A stretch of 10,121 nt of DNA from Baffinella frigidus (Eukaryota > Cryptophyceae > Cryptomonadales > Baffinellaceae): the NCBI GenBank assembly GCA_026770585.1, contig MU646308.1:49030-59150 (forward strand). The letters run 5' to 3'. The stretch's first letter is position 1. Each line of letters opens with the position of its first letter. The position numbers and the translations under genes were made by a program. The notes beneath the pieces were generated by a model that ran no database searches, had not been told where the DNA came from, and was given only the letters and a program-made list of their open reading frames with translations. Below, piece by piece: positions 1-7,200 of this stretch.

Positions 1-203
1 GGGGGGGGGGGGGGTAGAAAGAGAGAGGAGAGAGAGAGAGAGAGGAGAGAGTAGAGAGAGAAAGCGAGAGAGAGAGTAGAGAGAGAGCGAGAGAGAGAGA
101 GAGTAGAGAGAGAGAGCGAGAGAGAGAGTAGAGAGAGAGAGCGAGAGAGAGAGTAGGGAGAGAGAGAGAGAGAGTAGAGAGAGAGAGCGAGCGAGCGAGC
201 GAG
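1..203. repeat. G run followed by GA-rich microsatellite
   Basis: Fourteen G residues open the window, followed by about 190 bases of nearly pure purine GA repeat. TAGAGAGAGA and GCGAGAGAGA variants recur at roughly 15 to 25 base spacing, so this is a minisatellite laid over the dinucleotide repeat. The end is GCGAGCGAGCGAGC. No gene is visible here. The G run may be an assembly edge. Confidence 0.95.
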
Positions 204-254
204 ATGGCCCCGCGCCCCGGGATGATGCAGACGTGGAAAGGAAGGGAGAGGGGT

Positions 255-306
255 CCTCTCTCTACTCTCTCTCTCTTCTCTCTCTCTCTCTCTCTACTCT
301 CTCTCT

Positions 307-344
<38 letters not shown>

Positions 345-424
345 TCTCTCTCTCTCTATCTATCTCTCTCTCTATCTCTCTCTCTACTCTCTCTCTATCT
401 TCTCTCTCTCCTTCTCTCTCTCGT
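255..424. repeat. TC-rich microsatellite, inverted relative to the GA block
   Basis: About 170 bases of TC repeat with interspersed CTACTCTCTC, CTTCTCTC and CTATCTATC variants. It is approximately the reverse complement of the GA block at 15-203, with only some 50 bases of mixed sequence between them, so the two could form a large imperfect hairpin. Open frames crossing it (Ser/Leu-rich on +, Arg/Glu-rich on -) are repeat translation rather than genes. Confidence 0.95.
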
Positions 425-531
425 TCGCGCGCGCGCTCTTGTGTGAGCCTCGGTCCCTTGGCCGGCGCGGCCTCTCTCCTCCCAGGCGGGGTCTCATCTT
501 GCGCGGATGGGAGAGGAGCCAGCGCCTCTCG

Positions 532-629
532 TATCCCGTAAGTGTCCATCGGGCGAATATTCCCCTAACTCGCCCTAGGTAGGTCCCAGGGCCCTACCGT
601 AGGGGAGCCTACTAGGCACTTGAGGGATA
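532..629. repeat. Family B short inverted-terminal repeat element, copy 1
   Basis: The left end reads TATCCCGTAAGTGTCC. The right end reads GGCACTTGAGGGATA, whose reverse complement is TATCCCTCAAGTGCC. The element is about 98 bp and carries an internal GGTCCCAGGGCCCTACCGTAGG core that can fold on itself. Copies 2 and 3 lie at 1584-1688 and 7323-7429. Size, terminal inverted repeats and TA at both outer ends are typical of a MITE (miniature inverted-repeat transposable element). The assignment to a class is inference. Confidence 0.75.
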
Positions 630-630
630 C

Positions 631-1056
631 ATGTATTCACAATCCACGGCACATGCTACGGTGCGTGAGGCTCTGCTCCACGCACCCTACACCCTAAACC
701 CTAAACCCGTCTTTTTCATCGCCAGTTTCGCTCCGGGATGCAAACCGCTCCCGGACTCCTGGCCACCCTCGTCGCCTTTTGACGTCAAAAGTCGACGAGG
801 GTCGGGGAGGGGTGTGGGCAGGTTGGGGGTTTCCGATCTCTACTACTTTGGTGCTGGAGGCATGATGCAGGACGACTCGATGACTGAGTCCCATTTGACG
901 TTGGGGAGCGAGTCCTCGCACGGGCCTACCCCCGTTTCAGACGCCATATCCTCTACCCCCGTTTTGGACGCCGGAAAATGTTCTGGTGCCTTAAAAGTCG
1001 AAAGTGACTCAGAAAGGTCTGGCGACGCGCGGAGGGGGGAGCGCAGACGGAGGTGA
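631..1056 (+). CDS. Weak open reading frame, unrecognised product
   Basis: An open frame of 141 codons begins at an ATG just after family B copy 1. The first third runs through a short CCCTAAACCC stretch near 695-707, read as Thr-Leu-Asn-Pro, and a 36-bp palindrome, so that part is unlikely to be protein. The later part (about residues 75-141) is Ser/Asp/Glu-rich with a basic Arg-rich end, and contains a small internal repeat, Thr-Pro-Val-Ser-Asp-Ala and Thr-Pro-Val-Leu-Asp-Ala. I recognise no domain. It could be an exon fragment, a short disordered protein or a chance frame in GC-rich DNA. Overlapping minus-strand frames are no better. Confidence 0.2.
   Translation: MYSQSTAHATVREALLHAPYTLNPKPVFFIASFAPGCKPLPDSWPPSSPFDVKSRRGSGRGVGRLGVSDLYYFGAGGMMQDDSMTESHLTLGSESSHGPTPVSDAISSTPVLDAGKCSGALKVESDSERSGDARRGERRRR
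690..707. repeat. Short CCCTAAA telomere-like run
   Basis: ACCCTAAACCCTAAACCC, about two and a half units of the TTTAGGG-type telomere repeat on the C-rich strand. It is too short to be a telomere and is one of many interstitial patches in this window. Confidence 0.8.
766..801. repeat. 36-bp near-perfect palindrome centred on TGACGTCA
   Basis: The left half CCCTCGTCGCCTTTTGAC and right half GTCAAAAGTCGACGAGGG are reverse complements with one mismatch and no loop. The centre is TGACGTCA, which is also the CRE/bZIP consensus, but nothing else marks it as a control site. It may be a cruciform or the core of a small foldback repeat. Confidence 0.8.
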
Positions 1057-1059
1057 ACC

Positions 1060-1119
1060 TGGGTTGGGGTTTGGGGTCTGGGGTTCAGGGTTTCTAAGTT
1101 ATGGTTTGGGGTTTTAGGG
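1060..1119. repeat. Degenerate TTTAGGG-like G-rich patch
   Basis: A run of GGTTTGGGGTCTGGGGTTC, AGGGTTTCTAAG and GGTTTGGGGTTTTAGGG units, a decayed telomere-like repeat with the G-rich strand on +. No gene or site is associated with it. Confidence 0.7.
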
Positions 1120-1432
1120 AGAGAAGGCCACTTTATTGAACGAGGGCGAAAACACGACAGCGTCAAGCTTCACCTCCAGATGTGACCCCGCTTGGGAGGG
1201 CGAGATCCAAGATACCTTCATTAGTCAACCATCGAGGCTCACCACCTGTCCGACCGAGGTTCACACCAGAGGGCACGCGCGGCGCATGCCACGCCAGAGG
1301 GCTCGAGGGTAACCGACTCCTTATCCACGCCAGACCTGGCGTCGTTGACTTAAGTATTCAGGGGATTTCCCCTGAAAGATGTCAAAAGTGAATGTTGCGG
1401 GGCACTGGCCTGCGAGTCGTACACAACAGTAG

Positions 1433-1469
1433 CCTCTCGGGGCACTAATGGCCCGAGAACCCCGAGAGG
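1433..1469. repeat. Hairpin with 10-bp perfect arms
   Basis: CCTCTCGGGG at 1433-1442 and CCCCGAGAGG at 1460-1469 are perfect reverse complements around a 17-base loop. It lies just before family A copy 1. There is no T-run after it and the genome appears eukaryotic, so I do not call it a terminator. Confidence 0.7.
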
Positions 1470-1489
1470 TTCGGGAGGAAGGAGAGGTG

Positions 1490-1585
1490 AAACTGCCTCC
1501 CCAAGACCCTACGGTAGGCCTATCCCTGGGGCCCTACGGTGGTCCTAGGGGGGGGGCAGTTTCTTATGAGCGAGGTGCCCCTGTA
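1490..1585 (+). repeat. Family A foldback repeat, copy 1
   Basis: The inner arms AAACTGCCTCCCCAAGACC (from 1490) and GGTCCTAGGGGG...GGCAGTTT (to 1562) pair as a hairpin. A conserved tail follows: TTATGAGCGAGGTGCCCCTG. The internal GTAGGCCTAT...CCCTACGGTGGTCC is shared with the other family A copies at 4669, 6787, 7682, 7844, 8371 and 8971. Its right end abuts family B copy 2, sharing the TA at 1584-1585. Confidence 0.75.
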
Positions 1586-1688
1586 TCCCTTAAGTGCCCA
1601 TAGGGCGAATATTCACCCTAAGTCGCCCTAGGCAGGTCCTAGGGCCCTACGGTAGGGCGTATGGGCCTACTCGCCGCTTGAGGGAATA
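1584..1688. repeat. Family B short inverted-terminal repeat element, copy 2
   Basis: The left end TATCCCTTAAGTGCCC and right end CGCTTGAGGGAATA form terminal inverted repeats. The internal GGTCCTAGGGCCCTACGGTAGG core matches copies 1 and 3, and the GGGCGAATATTC segment matches copy 1. The element is about 105 bp with TA at the left outer end. It is followed at once by GTTTAGGGTTTAG, a telomere-like patch. Confidence 0.8.
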
Positions 1689-1699
1689 GGGTTTAGGGT

Positions 1700-2326
1700 T
1701 TAGCAGCGGAGGTGCACCTTGAAGACGTTGCGCGGAGCGGGGCTACGGATGTGCTCCGGCAGGCTCCTCGAACGCATTGAAGAGACGAGAAGCCGCGCCG
1801 CCTCCTCCTCCTCGTGTCCGTGGGCCGCTGGCTCGTGGCGGGGGGTGCGCGTGCTCGCGGCGACCCGGAGGCGGTGAAGGAGCGTCTCAATGTCGTCTTG
1901 GTTGCGCGGCGTTGTTGAGGACCAGACGTCTAAATCGTGTTTGTTGCTCAGCCTGGCAAAACGCATGCTCAGGTGGGTGGCACGCCTGCCCTGAGGATCG
2001 GGGGCGTCCACGAGCGCGAGGGCGGTGCGCGAGGAAGAAGACGCGCTGCGGGGGATGATCCTGGACTCTGGGCGGGGAGAGGCCACCAAGTGGCTCTGCT
2101 CCCCAAGGAGGCGTGTTTTCCGAGCTGGCTTGGCGACCCCTTCCAAGACTCTGGCGTGGACGGTCATTGGGGGCGAAGGACATGTGGGCCGCGGGGTCTG
2201 GTGCAACTTGACCCCTAAGCTGGCTCGCCTGTCCCTGGGCCCGACGAGCCACGGCGTGTCGTCCTGAGGCCCGAACATGCCCGTGCGTGTCGCGTGCGAT
2301 GGCATCTGACAGAGCAATTGGAGCAA
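1700..2326 (-). CDS. Possible hypothetical protein, minus strand
   Basis: An open frame of 208 codons on the minus strand, the longest uninterrupted frame in the window outside the ankyrin gene. The C-terminal half looks the more protein-like: a mixed stretch near residues 118-140 with Asp-Asp-Ile-Glu-Thr-Leu-Leu, then a Glu/Ala-rich helix-like segment near residues 170-185. The N-terminal half is Pro/Arg-rich and resembles a chance frame. The stop codon falls inside a TTTAG telomere-like patch at 1700, so the real 3' end may be elsewhere. I recognise no family. Overlapping + frames in this GC-rich stretch are also open, which weakens the call. Confidence 0.3.
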   Translation of the reverse strand: MLQLLCQMPSHATRTGMFGPQDDTPWLVGPRDRRASLGVKLHQTPRPTCPSPPMTVHARVLEGVAKPARKTRLLGEQSHLVASPRPESRIIPRSASSSSRTALALVDAPDPQGRRATHLSMRFARLSNKHDLDVWSSTTPRNQDDIETLLHRLRVAASTRTPRHEPAAHGHEEEEAARLLVSSMRSRSLPEHIRSPAPRNVFKVHLRC

Positions 2327-2434
2327 GTGTGCAACAGTTACACGACGCCACCTTCCTTTGAGGGGATGCGCTGCATCTACACCGATGCTTGCAGGCGCAG
2401 AGACACATCACATTCTCGAGAAGGTGTTTGCAAC

Positions 2435-2513
2435 GAATAGAAAGACGCGACACAGACATTCGATAGAGGTTTCGCACGTCTTTCTATCCAAAATCGAATA
2501 GAAAGACGCGTGC
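2435..2513. repeat. Direct and inverted copies of a 14-base motif (hairpin)
   Basis: GAATAGAAAGACGCG occurs at 2435-2449 and again at 2496-2510. Between them, GCACGTCTTTCTAT at 2474-2487 is inverted. The last two form a hairpin (2474-2487 with 2498-2513, one extra base) around a 10-base loop. This motif arrangement is not seen elsewhere in the window. Confidence 0.7.
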
Positions 2514-2514
2514 A

Positions 2515-3555
2515 TTTCAAAATTTGGGGGGACGTTTACAACAGAGGGACATGTGAGGAGTCACGGAGTCACGAGTGGGACTTGAGAAGCCTTCGTCGTT
2601 TACTTCATCCGCGCCAATTTTCGGGGAGCATCCCTTGGAGACAGACTGAGCGGGGTATGATAAAATGGACCGATCATAGTCTGGTAATGGCACGGGTTAG
2701 GCAATAACGGCGAACCCTCTTTAATAAATTCAGTAATCAGTTAGCCAGGGGGCAAACCGACGTTCCGCACCCGGAGGGGGAAGTCCCCGAGCTTTTAAAG
2801 GCCCTGGGTTATTAGGACTTGTACAGGCTATTTATAAGCTGGATATACAATCCTTTTAGAGATCTTCACGTCCTGAATTGCGTCGTTTCCTCTTGATGTC
2901 TGGAGCCGTCTATGAGAATATGGGCGCATGATTTTTAGGGTTCGAAAAAAAGGTCGTTGCAATGACCAAGAAGACGCGTTAAAAAAAACACAAAAACACT
3001 TTTGCCTCCATTAATAGAAAAAGAGTCACAACAACTAACTTTCGTGGGGTAAACAGTCCATCAATTCGAAATCCATTTATGCAAGCTGAGAAGGTCGATG
3101 CGAACAGCACACTATTTAACTATTCTTTTATATCTCCGAGCGGTGAGATGTCGTGGCTGTTCTCATCATCTTGTCTCCGACAGAACGTACCAATTATGCA
3201 TATTATGCATAATTACTAGAGCCATTGGATTCTCGGGGACTCCCGGCCCCGGGCGCGGCTTGAGACGCTGTGAGGAATTATTTTAACGATTAATTTACGC
3301 AAACACGTCCCCGTCACGTCTCCGTCATCGGAAAGGCGCATTTTCTGTTGAGAATGGGGGCGACTGTCATCTTTTTCATTGCGACGTCCATCTAAACGAT
3401 CTTTCCACCCCCGGGTGAAATGAGATCCTCGTAAAAAGGTCGCGTCCCCTCGCTATCCGAGCAAGGCGTGACCCGGACGCGACGCGGAGCGAAGTCACCC
3501 GTTTTTTTTTCCCCGGACTCAATAATTGACTTTCAAAAAATCAAAAATTGAATTT
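2515..3555. other. No recognisable gene
   Basis: This is about 1 kb of mixed, partly AT-rich sequence. Short open frames at 2510-2707 and 3098-3286 have no recognisable motif and no codon or splice support. A TATTTATAAG string near 2829 is TATA-like but about 950 bases from the next plausible start, so I do not call a promoter. A small palindrome at 3192-3214 is listed separately. Confidence 0.6.
3192..3214. repeat. AT-rich palindrome
   Basis: AATTATGCAT and ATGCATAATT are perfect 10-base inverted copies separated by ATT. No function can be read from it. Confidence 0.75.
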
Positions 3556-3787
3556 TCATTTTTTTGAGATTTGACCAGTCTCAGATTATTGATTTCGATT
3601 TTGACAAGACGACGCACGCTTCCTCTGAAAGGTGGAGGCCTGCTGTAGGCCCGCCGACACGTCAGCGCCCGCCGCCTCTCTGGATAGTTACGCGCATTGC
3701 GAGACTCTCCCCGCTGGTCCCCGCAGGTCTGCTAACGGCAAGAGACATTTCGGCGTGTGAGGAGCGTGTTGTGGTCCAGACGAGGAG

Positions 3788-4211
3788 ATGGCGTTCCTCG
3801 GAGAGGGGCTTTGGATTGCAGCGTCCGTTGGCTGGAAACAGGAGGTGGAGCGCTTGCTCACGGAGGGCGCTGACATCGAGGAGAAGAATCACAGCCGCTA
3901 TTCAGCACTCCATTGTGCCTCAAGGCTGGGGGAAGTCGCGGTCGTGCACTTCTTGTTGGAAAAGGGCGCCAAGGTCAACGTCCAGACCAATCATGGCGAA
4001 ACGCCGTTGCACTACGCTGCCACGGGGGCGCACGTCACGGGCGCGCGGCGGGGGGCACACGTTGCGATCGTGCGGATGCTGCTAGACAAGGGCGCGCTCG
4101 TCCACCTCAAGACATCGGACGGGGCCACGGCGCTGCACGGCGCCGCCCTACACGGGCGCGGCGCGGCAGTGCAGATGCTGCTCGAGAGGGTAAACCCTCA
4201 ACCCTCAACCT

Positions 4212-4242
<31 letters not shown>

Positions 4243-7200
4243 ACCTTAAACTCTAAACCCTCAACCTTAAACTCTAAACCCAGGGAGCCGACCCCAACCT
4301 GAAGACGAAGGACCTGTGGACGCCGCTGTACGTGGCCCCAAACCCTAAACCCTGAACCCTGAGTCCTGAACCCTAAACCCTGAAGACAAATGACCTGTGG
4401 ACGCCGCTGTACGTGGCCCCAAACCCTGAACCCTGAACCCTGAACCCTGAACCCTGAACCCTGAACCCTAAACCCTGAACCCTGAACCCTGAACCAGGTA
4501 CGTGGCTTGTGAGGCGGGGCACTGCGCGGTCGAAACCCAAAACCCAAACCCCGAAACCCTAAGGCCCAGCCCTAAACCTAAACCTAAAGCCTAAAGCCTA
4601 AACCAGGTTGTCAAGATGCTGCTCGCCCAGAGTGCTGACGTCGACGCTGCGGCTAAATCCGGGGTGAGAACCTCCCCCTAGGACCCTACAGTAGGCCTAT
4701 GCCTAGGGTCCTATGGTGGTCCTAGGGGGGGCGGCTGTTTCTTATGAGCGAGGTACCCCTGTAGGGGATGAGTCTTTGACAACTCAAGGGAACCAACGTC
4801 CCTCTCTCCTGCAGGTGGTATTGTCAAACTTCTCTCTCTCTCTCTCGCAGGTGTTTGGTATCAACAAAACGTCCCTCTCGCTTGCAGGTGGTTGGTGGTG
4901 ATTTCATCCGGACGAGTATTTTAGTCAGATACGATTTCGGGGATCTCTAATCCAATTTACAACGAAAATTACTACACGGACGTGACTGAAAAAGACCGGT
5001 GAGCAGTAATTTTCGTTGCCAGATCGTATTTGAGTCAAATACTCGCCGCGATTAGATTTTGTTGTTCTCTCTCTTGCAGGTGGTTGTTATAAGCAATCGT
5101 CTCTTTCTCTCGCATATGGTTGGTATGAACAAACGTCTCTTTCAAAAAAGGTCTCTCTCTCTCTCGCAGGTGACGCCCCTACATCGCACCGCAGAGATCT
5201 CCTGATCTCCTGGTTCAGCAGGAAATCAGACGATCTTCAGGAGCGTTACAAGAAAAGACTTCAAAAGAGAGGGCGTAACGGACGAAGTTAACGGTGACGC
5301 CCCTACATCGCAGGTGTGACCTGGCGTGGTGCGCGCGCAGGAGCACTCCTTCTGGGGATAACCCCATGCAGGCATAGCCGGGGTTACTTTACACAAGTCA
5401 CGTCCTATAAGTATTATAAAAGACACAAACAGATCCCAGTCGTCTGGGGATAACGACTCTCTCTCTCGCAGGTGACGCCCCTTCATCGCGCCGCTGAGTG
5501 CGGGTATTTCGCGGTGGTGAAAATGCTGCTCGACAAGGGCGCTGAACTGCGCTGCAGGTTTGTCTCAACCCTGAACCCTCAACCCTCAACCCTCAACCCT
5601 GAACCCTCAACTTTAATCCCCGAACCCGAATTCCGCAACCCGAAACCCGAAACCCAAAACCTGAAACCTGAAACCTGAAAACCTAACCCCTGATCCCTAA
5701 CCCCTGAACCCTGTCTCTGAATTCTGAACCCGAAACCCTTTCACAACGTGAAGAGTAGATGCGGCTTCTCTAAGCCCTGGTTAAGGGTTTAGGGTTTAGG
5801 GTTTAGGGTTTAGGGTTTATGATTTATGGTTTATGGTTTATGGTTTATGGTTTATGGTTTAGGGTTTAGGGTTCAAGGTTTAGAGTTCAGGGTTTAGGAT
5901 TTAGGGTTCAGGGTTCAGGGTTTTGGGGTTTGGATTTAGGGTTTAGGGTTTGAAGTTTAAGGTTTGGGGTTTAGGGTTTAGAGTTTAGTGTTTAGTGTTT
6001 AGGGTTTAGGTCTTAGGGTTTAGGGCTTAGGGTTTAGGGCTTAGGGCTTAGGGCTTAGGGCTTAGGGCTTAGGGTTTAGGGTTTAGGGTTTAGGGTTTAG
6101 GGTTTAGGGTTTAGGGTTTAGCTGGTGTGGTCACGTTTGCTAAAGTATCGCACTCTCTCTGAGATGAACTCCCTCCGTGAAGCAACTCTCTCTCTCTCTC
6201 TCTCTCCAGGACACGCAAGGGGCGGAACCCGGAGGATTTGGCGATCGCCCATGGGCACGACGAGGTCCTCATCAAACAGAACGGTTCTGTCAGGGTGAAG
6301 TTTAGGGGTGAGTGTTGCGGCTTGTGGGTTTGGGGTTTAGGGTTTGGGGTTGAGGGTTGAGGGTTGTGGGTTTGGAGTTGAGGTTTTGAAAAATTAAACT
6401 CTAAACCCTAAACCCTAAACCCTAAAACCTAAAACCTAAACCCTAAACCCCAAACCGCGGAGGCTACGCGCAGGGCCCCATCCTCTGGAGGGGTACATAA
6501 ATGACGGCCGTGTTGAGAGCTGAGGAGAAGACACTCCCTACCACCAGCTCTCAGAAGTGAACTAAATCGAATGTTCGCAAAAGTTGATTTCCCCTGGGTG
6601 GTAAATCCTCAGCATTTACCACCCAGGGGAATTGTCAGCAACTCTCCATATCGCGATTTGGTTCACTTCTGAGGGCTGGTGGTACTCTCCTACCATAGAT
6701 TGGTAAGGTAAAAATGATCTAGAGTGAATGCCCACTCAGTGGTTATCCACTCTCACTGCAACTTGGATTCGATTCTCAACAGACTGGGCCCTATGGTGGT
6801 CCTAGGGGGGTTGCGCTTTCTTATGAGCGAGGTACCCCTGCACCAGGCTTGGGCAGCTCTTGGAGTCGACATCAACAGACTGTAACGCTGCCATGTCGAC
6901 CTAAAGGATGCAGCGGCGTCCTTTAGGTCCTTTAGGTTCTTTCAACTCCCACCATAGGCGGACACCGGAACTGGTTCGGTAGACAGGCCATGCTTCCTTT
7001 CGGATCACATCAAGGCACCCTACCCTGCGCAGAGGATGCCTGGTACCTCACAACCCCGCCAGATTGCATTTCTGCTGCGTGCGGAGCCCCCACCCAGCCT
7101 CTGTAGGGGTACATACATGCCGGCCGTGTTGGTACATATATATGACGGCTGTGTTGGTAACTTGGAATTAACCAAGGTCTCTTTCAACAGATCGCGTTTC

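Larger units (their letters stand above)
4664..5471 (+). other. Intron 4, holding repeats and duplicated acceptors
   Basis: The donor is CCGGG|GTGAGA and the acceptor CTCTCTCTCTCGCAG|GTGACG, phase 0, joining AAKSG to VTPLH. The intron is 808 bases. It contains family A copy 2, a row of CT-rich GCAG acceptor-like sites (4796-4890 and 5056-5169), a foldback element at about 4905-5050, and two decoy copies of the start of exon 5 at 5170 and 5294. TCTGGGGATAAC also occurs twice, near 5353 and 5444. Confidence 0.8.
6295..7190 (+). other. Intron 6, with an inverted telomere-like pair and a foldback element
   Basis: The proposed donor is AGG|GTGAAG at 6295 (phase 0) and the acceptor CTCTTTCAACAG|ATCGCG. 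G-rich repeat at 6325-6375 faces C-rich CCCTAAA repeat at 6397-6455, a hairpin in prospect. The intron also holds a fragment of exon 7 (6457), a foldback element (6526-6692), a partial family A copy (6787), two hairpins (6865-6929) and a second exon 7 fragment (7063). The alternative donor GTGAGT at 6308 is stronger by consensus but gives a tail frame ending at 7348. Confidence 0.6.

Noticed and set aside
204-549. Three open frames (Ser/Leu-rich on +, Arg/Glu-rich on -) across the TC microsatellite
   Set aside because: They are direct translation of the dinucleotide repeat, with no independent coding signal.
1433-1469. Bacterial-type terminator
   Set aside because: No T-run follows, and introns and telomere-like repeats indicate a eukaryote.
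2825-2850. TATTTATAAG as a promoter TATA box
   Set aside because: Too far from the ankyrin start, with no nearby supported gene or start signal.
3564-4302. Two alternative + frames over exon 1 (3564-4085 and 3913-4302)
   Set aside because: They overlap the ankyrin exon in other frames, show no ankyrin or other motif, and the second ends in repeat translation.
4233-4547. Minus-strand frame with Gly-Phe-Arg-Val-Gln repeats
   Set aside because: It is CCCTGAA repeat read on the other strand. Introns 2 and 3 of the ankyrin gene occupy the region.
4664-4766. Family A as an introner forming intron 4
   Set aside because: It lies near the donor, but the acceptor is 700 bases away and other copies lie outside genes, so it is an insertion in the intron.
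5558-5678. Extension of exon 5 into Ser-Thr-Leu-Asn-Pro-Gln-Pro repeats
   Set aside because: The reading is of telomere-like repeat after a good GT donor, and the ankyrin continues properly at 6210.
5785-6120. True telomere or chromosome end inside the window
   Set aside because: Exons of the same gene lie on both sides, so the array is interstitial.
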